Shown here: in pieces, positions 35,560 to 45,967 of the stretch | How positions within the stretch are numbered: position 1 is the stretch's first letter | Layout of the letters: every line of letters starts with the position of its first letter | Origin: Hirsutella rhossiliensis | Taxonomy: Eukaryota > Ascomycota > Sordariomycetes > Hypocreales > Ophiocordycipitaceae | Reading direction: 5' to 3' | DNA: 64,000 bases | NCBI RefSeq assembly: GCF_020360975.1 | Contig: NW_025408672.1 | Location: forward strand, 1,364,001-1,428,000 | Made by a program: the position numbers and the translations under genes | The notes under the pieces: model-generated | Database searches by the model: none | What the model was told of the DNA's origin: nothing | Seen by the model: only the letters and a program-made list of their open reading frames with translations

Positions 35560-37300
35560 GAGCACAACCCGGCGGATCCCGACGCCGCGAGTGGACGATC
35601 TTGATCTTCCGAAACGTAGAATCATAAAGGCGGGCAGCATGGGCCTTGAATTGCACAAATGTCCTCCAGTAAGACCCCTTCGAATCGACATTCGGGCCGA
35701 GGATACCGTATCGGGCCACCATGCACCTGCTTCAGGTGCTTCTCTAGGTGATCCCATAGCAGTACAAGGCGAGCGTATCGCTTCCTGCAGAAGACACATG
35801 AGTCTGTCTTGCCAAGCGTCACCGGTTGCTGTTTTGTTCGAGCGACATCAGTAGCGACGGATACAAGAGGGCATTGGTTTCTGGCAATGGACTGGTCGTG
35901 AGGTAGACCAGGGTCTGGTGGTTTCGCGATCAACGTGCACATCCCCTTTGGCGGCTGCCCGATGGGGGGGTTGGAATTTGAGGAAGCGCTAGCTTGTGGG
36001 TGAAGCCGGTCAGGCTTTCTGGTAAGGCAGGGACGAGTTGCTGCACAACATCCATTATGGGTGGCTGAGGTGGTGACGGTGCTGCAGGGAGAGCGGAGCG
36101 TGTCGCACTGGAGCTGCCGGTCGCTGGCCGCTTAGGTTTCAGTTGGTTGCGCTGGACTGACTCGCACACAGAGGCGTAGGCAACCCAATGCCTCGACCAT
36201 TCTTTGCACAATCTCTTTCTGGGGAAGGTCGTCGTCCATGTCGATGAGGATGTCTGCCACTTGGGTGCGCTCTGGCACGACATGACACACGTCTCGCTTC
36301 ACCTCGGGTTCCCGGAGCCCCTGCAGCTGCTTCTGGAGCTCTTCCTTGCCCTCGGAGTCGAAATGGTATTTGTATATCACTTTGAAGACCTTTCTCCGGT
36401 GCTTCTACCTTGCTGTTCGCAGCTCTTCCCGCTTACGGGCGTACCGTCCCTGGTCTTCCTCTATGAAAGTAAAGAATGTTAGCACGATCTCCTTGTCCTG
36501 CCCCTTGTGCCAGACGCCAGTGAAGGAGGACCTGCATGGCGGGGCGGTCACGGCCACCATCACGCTCGGGATCGCGGAGGATCCAGACATCAATATCCCC
36601 CCAACAGAGGACCTTCAGCTTCGGATCGTCCCACCGCTCGTCAAAACTGCGATACACCCAACACTCCTTAGGACGATGTCGCGCACAGTCGTCCGTTGCG
36701 TTTTCCACGTCGGTGTACGGGTCCTCATCCTCGGCCGTCTTCTTCAGGAGCTCGTCCTGGTTTCGAGGTTTGGCGTAGGCCAGCTCATGCTTTCGACAAC
36801 CGGTGTGCATGGTGGTGCGGTGGACATTAGCGTCGTCGAGCGGTCGAGCCCGACATGGAAGCGGGACGCGTCTTGGACTGAGAGGAAATCGGTATGACGA
36901 ATGAAGAATTTAGGGCCCATGATGAGCTCGATTTTGGTCTCCCGCTTCAACTTCCATCCCGGTGTGAACAAAATCTGGGCGTATTGGCGGAGATGGTCCC
37001 TGAGGTTGTTGGCCTCTGGTTTGGCGGTGTACTTCTTGTACAGCCCTCCGAGTCTCTTTGTATATGCTCGGACCGAGCTCTCTGAGTTGATTATGCATCT
37101 TTTCCGGCGGAGACCAGGTCTCGAATGAGATATTGAATGATGACTCGCCGAGGCCTTTATTGTCAAAGGTCAGAGTCTTTACCAAAGCCTTCCAGTCCTT
37201 CCCCATCATTCGGCAGAAGGTTTGCCATCGCAGTTGAAGGCGATAAAGGCTGCCAGTGTGGTTTTCGGAGTGTTTGGGAGGTAAGGGTCGTCGGGCATTT
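35560..37300 (-). pseudogene. DUF3435-type tyrosine recombinase relic (Starship-captain superfamily)
   Basis: Several minus-strand frames together trace one DUF3435 (FluG-domain/YR) protein from 37.3 to 35.6 kb. In order: RWQTFCRMMGKDWKAL and FETWSPPEKMHNQLRELGPSIYK; after a shift KKYTAKPEANNLRDHLRQYAQ, TPGWKLKRETKIEL, FFIRHTDFLSVQDASRF and DRSTT. After more shifts come WDDPKLKVLCWGDIDVWILRDP and GGRDRPAMQV, then YKYHFDSEGKEELQKQLQG, VPERTQVADILIDMDDDLPQKEIVQRMVEAL. Last is a zinc-finger-like tail: CVFCRKRY, WDHLEKHLKQVH, YPRPECRFEGVL. This order is typical of DUF3435 proteins, the superfamily that includes the captains of Starship giant elements. At least four frame changes and several stops rule out function. 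A pogo-type element lies just upstream of its 5' end. Confidence 0.8.
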
Positions 37301-37477
37301 CCGCACGCCCAGTTGTCTTCGAGTTCTTGAGGACGCCCTATTTCTGGCTCTGGAGTTTCTTCTGCTTGGAGCTGGGGTGGTAATATTAGTTAACGCGCGA
37401 TTCTAGCTTGGCCGATCTCCATTGCGCAGACGTACAGAGTACAGACGACTGGAAGAGCACGTGATAGCTCATGTATA

Positions 37478-37521
37478 AGGGATTTTCCGATGATCTGCCG
37501 GATCTGGTGATCTGCCGGATT
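37478..37521 (+). repeat. left terminal inverted repeat of pogo/Fot1 element
   Basis: 44 bases beginning AGGGATTTTCCG, with two direct GATCTGCCGGAT subrepeats. It pairs with 39548-39591. Confidence 0.93.
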
Positions 37522-37799
37522 GCGGCGACTTCGCACGCTCAACATCAATCGACAATAGCTCAACAACAACGGTGCCAATTGACGTATCCTTTGATTTCCT
37601 GAATCATCAGAAGCAGTGAAAGTCTGGCATATATTTAGAACTTTATCTAGGGGCAATGCGCTGCGGTGCTGACATCAAACCAAGCAACGGCCAAAATAGG
37701 ATGCCGACAGATTGTGTAAGTCATTTCAGCCAATACAGCAAAAACAGAACATTATTGGCTTTCATCGTAGGCTTTAATCATGTGGGATTCTCCCATTCT

Positions 37800-39455
37800 A
37801 TCCATAGTGCAGAACTTGGCTCAGGATACTGCAAAAATGGGGTTGGAAGGGCGAGCTGGATAACTTCATTCTACGCACCCGTAATGAGCCAGATTGAACG
37901 TGATTCGACGGTACAAGCATCTTCTGAAAAGAACCTATCTATGCATCTGAATGTAAGGTTTATTTTTAGCTTGAAATTCAGTGCGCGAGGCTCCGCTTTC
38001 ACACCTGACAAGGAAAGACGTGCACGAAAATTGAGAAATTCGACACCCTACCCTAAAACACGTATAACATGGATGAAATGGGCTTTCTATTCCTTATGAG
38101 CATTTGAACGAACAGGGTATTCCTCTTATTATAAGAAAACAAGGCAAAATTGCTCGGCGTATTAAAAAATGGCAACCCATCCTCCCTTACGTTCAAGATG
38201 TGCGTCAGTCAAGAGATGGCATCGCTGCCCCATTTCTCATCCACCAAGACAAGCCAGCACAAACTCTGGACTTTTGGTTCGTGAAACGTGAATCAAGTCG
38301 TCAATAAATATTTTTAACACGTCAAAAACGAGGTGGACGAATCACAATATTGGAAATGAGCAGCTCACCGGTACGTTCGACCGGTTTACCAGGGTGAAAG
38401 CTCGAAACGGTTGTGCTTATCGCCTTTGGTTCCCGATGGCCACTTAACCATTTTAGTATCGAATTTATGGAGTGGTGTGACCGGCACCGAGTGATCGTTG
38501 TGGTGTTTCCCCTCAATCCATTCATCGGCTGCAACCCTTGATGTATCGTTATTCAGCCTCTCTCAACAGCGTATACGCATGATCTTATCCAGTACACAGA
38601 CAAATCAAAAGGTTCATTGGATTGCTGAAATCGAAGATCTAGACTGTGTTTTGGAACGCATTTCAGGAAGTAGTCGAGAGTCCTCTGTTGATGCTGGCCG
38701 CAACAGCCGAAGGCTGAGCAGCACCCTCAGGAGCCCTCAATATGAGTTTTAAGTGCTTGATATGAGAGTTAAAGTATGCAGAGAACAAGTAGTCACAAGA
38801 ACCAGCGCAGGCAGACCGGTAAGGCTTCAAAAGATGATCTCTTCTGCTGTACAGATTCTAGTGCAGACGAGGTGTTTAGCTCTAAAATTGTGGCTCAAGC
38901 TCGCCAAAAAATGACAGTGAAAGGACTCCAAAAGAAAGAGGAGGCTCTGAAGAAGGAGGCCCGAAAGCTTCAGCGACAGCAGAAGGCAGCGGAGCAAAAG
39001 CTCTCGCTCTAGAGAAGAGGAAGCAATGAGAGGCGGAAATTGGGAGAAAACGACGGATGACGGAGGCCGTGAAGCAAAATAAGGAGATAAATTGGCATTA
39101 TTAACAAGAGCTGAAGATTTTGAAAGTGGAAAAGCCACAGAAAATGCAGAATGAGCGACGGGTGGCTTCTGAGGGTCGCGAGAGGAGTCAGGATGTTCAC
39201 GCTGCAAAAATTGTCACTCTTCCGTTCACACCAGAGCGGGCCATAGCATTGCAGGTACCAAACACACTATATAATAACGCAAATAATAAGGCAATGATAA
39301 CTTCAAACGACATATCCTGTCCTCAAAGGCCCTCTTTAGCTGTTGATAGTGATCGGGAGGCAATGGGTGCATTTCGGGGACTTGCGCGATCGGAGAGTAA
39401 CAGAAGACGACCTCGATGGCTGGATGACTTCAAAAAGATTGAGTGGCATCTTTGA
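37800..39455 (+). pseudogene. HTH/CENP-B-DDE (pogo family) transposase relic
   Basis: Fragments in several plus-strand frames follow the order of a pogo-type DDE transposase. Near 38070 the frame reads YNMDEMGFLF, corresponding to the first catalytic Asp region. At 38440-38560 EFMEWCDRHRVIVVVFP and SSAATLDVSLFS correspond to the PPHSTHxLQPLDVSLF block before the last catalytic residue. Next comes TAYTHDLIQYTDKSKG. At 38776-39012 the C-terminal lysine-rich coiled coil follows (VAQARQKMTVKGLQKKEEALKKEARKLQRQQ), typical of this family. Stops and frame changes are frequent and the DNA-binding N-terminus is barely readable. Inactive; at most mobilised in trans. Confidence 0.85.
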
Positions 39456-39547
39456 GCATTATTAACTGCTCTTATAAGATTTTAGAACAATTCAAATAGT
39501 ATTCGTGAAGTTATTCTCAGTTCTTTGCTGGAATGCAATGAGCCCAA

Positions 39548-39591
39548 AATCCGGCGAATCGCCAGATCCGGCAGATCACCGGAAAATCCCT
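39548..39591 (-). repeat. right terminal inverted repeat of pogo/Fot1 element
   Basis: Reverse complement begins AGGGATTTTCCGG. Identical to the left repeat except for four transitions. Confidence 0.93.
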
Positions 39592-39882
39592 TAAGGCAGG
39601 GGATTTATACCGTGCGAAAGCTGGTCACGGACTGTATGGCGACTCGACGGCCAGACTGAACTGAAATGGGTGAGAGAGGACGGGCTCAAAACATCGCCGG
39701 CAGAGTGGACGGAACGCTAGTTTGAGAATATATTGGAACCTACTGTGGGCGCGCTTCCGCTTCATCCAGGCTCCTGGCCATCCCCGCGAGAGCGCATCCC
39801 GCTCTCTTCCTCGCGTACACGATACTGCGAGGCACCGGTGGCGCGACCACATGGGGAGGGGCACCCAGAAGCAAACCTCGTC

Positions 39883-42027
39883 ATGACTCCCCAGAAAGTA
39901 TCGTACGGGCTTCACAACCTCCCCTTGAGCTCCAGCGGCCCTCTTGACTGCGCTCTCACCGGCGAAGCTCTCCTCAACACCCCGTACTTCAACAAGGGAT
40001 CCGCCTTTCCCGCCGATGAGCGCCAGCAGTTCAACTTGACCGGCCTACTCCCCCAGAATGTCCAGACGTTGGAGGTCCAGACCAGACGTGCCTATGAGCA
40101 GTACTGCTCCCGAAGCAACAAGCTGGCCAAGAATACCTTTCTAGCCTCCCTCAAGGAGCAGAACGAGGTCTTGTATTACAAGGTAACTAAATGCCACCGG
40201 CCCGAGGGACATCAAGACTGACCGATACAGCTGCTTCAGGACAACATCAAGGAAATGTTCAGCGTCATCTACACTCCCACCGAGGGCGATGCCATCCAAA
40301 ACTTCTCGCGCCTCTTCCGCCGACCCGAAGGCTGCTTCCTCAACATCAACGACCAGGATCGAGTCCTCCACGACCTCTCGCAGTGGGGCAACGCAGACGA
40401 CATTGACTACATTGTCGTTACAGGCAAGTCTGTCTCGGCAGCCGAGAGGCATTGACTGACTGGAACGAGAGTGACAGATGGCGAAGAGATCCTGGGCATC
40501 GGGGACCAGGGCGTCGGCGGCATCCTCATATCCATCGCCAAGCTCGCCCTGGCCACCCTGTGCGCCGGCGTCCACCCCAATAGATGCCTACCCGTCGTCC
40601 TCGACTGCGGCACCGACAACCCCGACCTGCTGGGCGATGACCTCTATCTTGGACTGAGGGAGAACCGCGTCCGGGGGAAGAGATATGACGACTTTGTCGA
40701 CACCTTTGTCTCGGCAGCCCGCACACTGTACCCCAAGGCCTATCTGCACTTTGAGGACTTTGGCCTCCGAAACGGTCAGCTCTCCCCCTTTGCCTCTGTT
40801 CTCTTACTTGAGTTATGAACATCGTAGCCAAGGCTAACTCGACCTCTTGCGTAACCCAGCAAGGCGACTGCTGGACCTATATCGCCCACGCATGCCGTGC
40901 TTCAACGACGATGTCCAGGGCACCGGCTGCGTCACCCTGGCCGCCATCATGGCGGGCCTGGATGTCAGCGGACAGAAGCTCAGTGACGTCCGCATGGTCG
41001 TGTTTGGGGCTGGCAGCGCCGGCGTTGGCATCGCGGACCAAGTCCGGGATGCCATTGCCACCCAAGGCCACGTGAGCCGGGAAGAAGCCACCAAGAAGAT
41101 ATGGTAAGTCACACTCTCCGCGCACTCGAGCACCGAAGATGCAGAGTTTCGAGAAGGAAGAACGAGAGAGGGCAAAATTCCAGAATAACCTGTAAGAGCT
41201 GGGCTCACACGCAAGACAGGCTCATCGACAAACCAGGCCTCCTCACCACCGCCACGGCCGACACATCCGGCGCACAACAGTCCTTTCTCAGGGACGCCTC
41301 CGAGTGGAACGGCCACGACACAGGCCTGCTCTCCGTCGTGCGGCGCGTCCGTCCCAACGTCTTGATCGGCACGTCGACGGTGCCGGGGGCCTTTACGCGC
41401 GACGTGGTGCGCGCCATGGCCGAGTCGTGCCCGCGACCCATCATCTTCCCCCTCTCCAACCCGACGCGCTTGCACGAGGCCACGCCCGCGGACCTGCTCG
41501 CCTGGACCGACGGTGCCGCCCTCGTCGCCACGGGATCGCCCTTCGACCCCGTGACTGGGCCGTGGGGGCCCGACGGGGAAGAGGTGCGTGTCGAGGTCGC
41601 AGAGTGCAACAACTCGGTCGTCTTCCCCGGCGTCGGGCTCGGATGCGTCCTCTCGCGCGCCCGCCTGCTGACGGACCGCATGATGGTTGCCGCCGTCGAG
41701 GGCGTCGCCGCCCACAGTCCTGCCCGCAGCCGTCCCCGCGCCCCGCTGCTGCCAGACGTCGACGCCATCCGCAGCGTCAGCCTCGGCGTCGCCCGCCGCG
41801 TCGTCCAGGCCGCCGTCGACGAGGGCGTCGCCACACAGCAGGGGATACCCGAGGGCGCCGATGAGCTGGAGCGGTGGATCGGGGCGCAGATGTGGCAGCC
41901 TGCCTATCGGCCCCTGAGGCTGGTCGACCGGGAGAGGGCCTCGCGCGAGGCTCGGGGCGAGTTGCGCAAGGCTGGCACGGTCAAGAGAAACAGCACCTTG
42001 TCTCCAGAGCAGAGCCGCTGCCTATAG
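39883..42027 (+). CDS. maeA: NAD(P)-dependent malic enzyme
   Basis: Oxidative decarboxylation of malate to pyruvate, supplying NADPH (lipid synthesis) or mitochondrial pyruvate. Five exons: 39883-40182, 40231-40423, 40478-40774, 40860-41103 and 41220-42027, joining in frame to 613 residues. Motifs: YTPTEGDAIQNFSRLFRRP, VTDGEEILGIGDQGVGG, metal-site FEDFG, CFNDDVQGTG, nucleotide-binding FGAGSAGVG, PLSNPTRLHEATP and FPGVGLG. Intron 2 (40424-40477) begins GCAAGT after ACAG, a GC-AG intron; using it restores VVTDGEE. The frame is open upstream to a Met at 39733, giving 663 residues; the Met at 39883 (MTPQKVSYG) lies just before conserved sequence and is preferred. The transposon end is only 291 bp upstream, so the promoter region is altered. 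Cofactor choice and compartment cannot be settled. Confidence 0.94.
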
Positions 42028-42291
42028 TCCTTAATGAGTACATCTTCTGACGTATATCGTGTACGGGCCCATCATTCGCATCAATGTGTTCCATTCTAGT
42101 AGTTGCAGGCCCGTCGTTGAACGAGGTAGGCTACTTTCGCACAGCCAAGCAACAAATGATGACGGGAGCATACAAATTACAATCATCAGACCACCACGAC
42201 GACTATCAACAAAATACGAGGCCAACCCCCAAGGCTTGCTCCTCCTAGCAAAGGAATCAGCGGCTTGATACCCGTACTTCCCACCTCCCAG

Positions 42292-43935
42292 CTAAAAGAC
42301 ACCCGCTCGGGCGGCCTCGCCGGCAACGTGGACCGAGTCGTCGACTCTCTTCTTTCCCCGGCCCAGGCCACCCTCGCCGACGCCCATTCTGCGGGCCACG
42401 TACCGTTGAGCCACCACGCCCATGGCCAGGCTCAACGTCTCCTCGATCCACTCAGCCACCCACTCCCTGGGGTCCACTCCCCCGTCGTCCAGTATGTCCT
42501 TGATCTCATCCGGAAGCCCGCTCGCAAAGGCGTCGTGGCTCTCCTCGGCGGAGCGAGGGGTCAGCGGCGTTGCGGCATCGAGCCAACGGACCCATTTGGA
42601 GGGCAAAGACTGGCTGACGGTGGAGAACTCAATCTCGTGGATAGGGTCGAGGATGAAGATGGCAAAGCAGACAAGCTCATCCGCCTCTTCCTGCTCCTTG
42701 ACGGCAGAAGACTCCTTCTCTTTCTCGGCCGACGCGGCGCGGGCAAAGAGCGCCTGGTCTGCGTCGGTGCTGATGGCCTGCACGGCCAGGAACAGGTCCG
42801 AGGTTCGGACCGGATTGCTCTCGCTCAGATCCTCCGTGGCACGGGCCTTGGCCTGCTCCAAGCCGCCGTTGGAAGCATAGTATTCGTCGGAATACGACTC
42901 GGCGCCGGCACGGCAGAGCTTGGTGCCTTCGGTCAAGCCTTTAACGACGCCCAACTCGCGATGGGAGTCGGTCTGTCTCCACCAGGGCCCGTCGCGCCAC
43001 CCAGCCGAGCCCTCGCTGAGCCGCCGAGAGCTGCTCTCGTGGCCGCGCTGGACCACGAGTAGATCTCCACCCTCAACTTGGGACATGACGCGGGCGAAGA
43101 CGGCATGGATGAGGGAATCCAGCGAGGGGTAGCCGACGAGGTCATGGGTGATGTGAATGAGAAGGCGTTCGTGCGAGCTGATGGGCGGCGCCAGGGTGTG
43201 GAGGATGTTTGTAAAGGTCGGCAGGGCGCGGCTGCGCAGCTCGTCGCCTGGATGGCAGGTTCAAGTGTTTAGCCGCGGCGTCACGGCCATTTTGGGCACA
43301 AGGAGACGGAGCGGGACTTGAGCCTTACCGTAATTCTTGATGGCTCCGACGTCTATACCACCCAGACCACGGACCTGCTCGGCCCACTTCTTGGCCTCCT
43401 CGTTCTGCTGAATCTCTTTGTACGCTGCCTCTGCCTGCTTCATGGCGGCGGATGCGGTGGAAAGGATGCCACCCCACCATCCGCCCCCTCCACCCTGCTG
43501 CTGCTGCTGCTGCTGCTGCAATTCCTGCTCCTGCTCAACCGTCCCCTTCCTCTCGGCGTCGTGCAGCTCGGAGCTGGCGGCGCTCGGGGTGAAGCTGGCC
43601 TTGAGGCTCCGGGTGCTGTCGTTGGATTTGCGGCCAGCAGAAGCGGGCTTGTCGTCGCCGGCAGCGGGAGGCGTCGCCGTGGGGCGCTTCAGACCGGCAG
43701 CATCCTTGAGGCGAGGGGTATGTGGGCGAGAGGAGGGCTGTTGCGAGGCCAGCTGCGACTCGAGGTCGGCAAGGATGTCGTTGTTGCCGGCCATGGCCTT
43801 TGAGGGCTTGGAGGACTTGGGGTTGGCGGAAGGCTTGGAGGACTTGGCATCGTCGCCAATGCCGGAGAAGAGCTCGTCGAGGTTGTCATTGGCATCGGCG
43901 GCAGAAGCCGCGGCCTTTGTCTTTTTGGATGCCAT
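42292..43935 (-). CDS. mtc1: Mtc1-family (maintenance of telomere capping 1) protein
   Basis: Two exons: 43329-43935 and 42292-43247, intron of 81 nt (GTAAGG...CAG), in frame, 520 residues. The N-terminus reads MASKKTKAAASAAD then DNLDELFSGIG, followed by a disordered Ser/Pro/Lys region, a Gln run (8 residues) and GGGGGWWGGILSTASAAMKQAEAAYKEIQ. The conserved globular part begins at KWAEQVRGLGGIDVGAIKNYGDELRSRALPTFTNILHTLAPPI and contains HERLLIHITHDLVGYPSLDSLIHAVFARVM. These features match the Mtc1 family (DUF5427). In yeast Mtc1 is linked genetically to telomere capping and by location to Golgi/COPI traffic; the molecular role is unclear. It converges on malic enzyme with 264 bp between the stops. 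Confidence 0.9.
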
Positions 43936-45967
43936 GGCGGATGGTAGAGTCTTGTAAGGAGGAGATGGAGTTGTCGTTGAGCACATGACGCTGCCGCGCC
44001 GGGTGCGATGCGCGGAGTACTTGGTACACGACAACATGCAGCTCGCTCTGATTGGCGAGAAGAGGTACGGGGTACAGATTGCCAAGGACTGCTACTCCGT
44101 ACACACGACAATACAGCACACAGCAGCCTGTATTTCCAGGGGAGTTACAGTGGTCCCGATGCATGCGTCACCTGTGCGCTTGTGGAGCTTGACGTGAACA
44201 ACAAGAAAGAGAAGGGAGACCCAAGCACAGTAGCCTTGCACCATGATGGCACAGTGTGTGCTTCGCTCATGGGAGAAGGGAGCGCAAGGCCACGCCACCA
44301 AGCGCGAGGCTGTCTCATGCACTCGGCCCAAGTGAGAGGTACCTGCTGGGTCCTGAGAGAAGGCTGACGCGCATTTTGCAGCGAATCACTCGTGCCTTAC
44401 ATGCTGGATACGGTACCAGATCTGACCCTTGTAGACACATCGATGGACTGGAGGTGGATGAAGATCAAATGGCCGCAGACGCGCCTTGGACCAGAAGCAT
44501 TGGCAGGGCAGCCTGGAAGGACATGTACAGTACATGTAAATGACGGTGTCATTTTTGACAATAGGGATATGAATAGATAGGATGGAAACCAGCAGCACTT
44601 GGAATGGCATAGGATCAGGCCAAGTATGCATCCATGTATGTACATTCATCAGGCTCGAAGCACCTGCAGCGCTCCCTGATTGGCCTCTGGAGGCGGAGAA
44701 TTCCCGGACTCAAGGCTAAACCTTGCCTTGGTGCGACGTATTCGTACCTGCCGCCCAAGCTGAGGTATCACGGGGCGGGCTTTGCCCACTGCCAGAGGCT
44801 GACGGCGGATTGGACGGGTATATTCTCTCTTTGGCGATGCTATTGTTTGCCTCGGGTGAATTCCTGGCCTGCTTATTGAGTGGGAGAGGCAGCCATTGAT
44901 GTACTGATTCGACGGATGGCACACCCGCTACTCGCGCAACGAGGTACATGTCCAAGTACACGCCCTGCCTGCTTCAGACGCCTCAAGTACCTGCGGTACC
45001 TCGGATGCCTCGCGCAGGGCTTTGGCCGCAGGCAGTACCTGTAGGGGGGCGCCCAGGCACTGCGAGGCGTGTACCATGGCTCCGAGACGCTGGAACAGTG
45101 ACGGCACAGCGCCATGTGCCCCCCCAAACTGCCTGTCTTTGCCCCCCCGCGGAATCGCTTCTCGATGCGCAGCCCGAGAATGAAGGGTATAGGGAAAGGA
45201 AGCAATCCGTGGCAAAGACGAGCGGCGTATCATGAGACAGCAGAGGGGATGAAGAAAGCGTTCTTTTGATACAAGAAACACCTGACTCTTCCGAGAGGTA
45301 GAAGAAAAGAGCCCCCGGTTCGTTTGTCCCCCTTTGTCGCCAGCAACGGTGGAGGGATCGTGGCAGGTCCAGGTACCCAGTACGTACCGCACAGGTGTCA
45401 GGTACCGAGGCCCCGGCTACCGGCGAGGTATCTCACGCCTGTGCTGCTCCGGCGAGTACCCCGGCAGGCGGGTAGCCAGTACCTCAGGCCCCCGTACCCG
45501 CCAGAACGGCCAGAACAGGAGAAAGCGGCTCTCTCATTCATCAAACCGGCGACCGAAAAACTTCCCATGAGATATCGCCGCCCGTTCTGCGTCGCCCTGG
45601 CAGCTGGCAACACTCGTCCCTCAGCTTGGTGGTCGGAGCCCGTCTGCTTTTCCTTGCCAGCCCTCGTGTGTGTTTTTTCCCATCCCTCCTGATACCTCCA
45701 ACCTCTTGCACTCGACCCTCTCCAATCCTGACCCCATCTCTGGTCTCCCTCAACTACCAAACACACACACACGCACACGGCCTTCTCTCATACACAAAAC
45801 CTCGTCACTCACCCCGACGCCAGCTCCCTGCCCATCACACGCTCTGCGTCTCCTTTCCCGAGCCTCGCGCCCGTCTTTTCATCACCGCGCCCTTTCGTCC
45901 GACCGCCGCCTGTTTTATTGCCCGTCAGCCTCTTTCTTACACGCACCGCTGGCTGCTCCGGTTCGTC
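43936..45967. other. 2-kb divergent spacer with GTAC-rich blocks
   Basis: Between the divergent Mtc1-like gene and the 46-kb gene. No coding sequence is supported. The open frame of the right-hand gene runs back to 45626, but that part is a Pro/Ser/Arg-rich leader typical of a pyrimidine-rich 5' UTR. Two blocks, 44941-45046 and 45365-45490, are dense in AGGTACC/GTAC words. Confidence 0.45.

Larger units (their letters stand above)
37478..39591 (+). mobile_element. pogo/Fot1-type (Tc1-mariner) DNA transposon, decayed
   Basis: Both ends are visible. The first 44 bases (from AGGGATTTTCCG) match the reverse complement of the last 44 at 40 positions, and all four differences are transitions. A TA dinucleotide flanks each end (37476-37477 and 39592-39593), the target duplication of this superfamily. 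The 2114-bp length fits Fot1/pogo elements. Each terminal repeat holds subrepeats of GATCTGCCGGAT, the likely transposase-binding sites. The interior is clearly AT-richer than its surroundings and carries a plus-strand transposase relic. AT enrichment and transition-only end differences fit repeat-induced point mutation. Confidence 0.93.

Noticed and set aside
33000..39700. A complete Starship giant element
   Set aside because: Only a dead captain-type gene is seen. No terminal repeat, target site or cargo set could be identified, and the flanking genes look like ordinary chromosomal genes.
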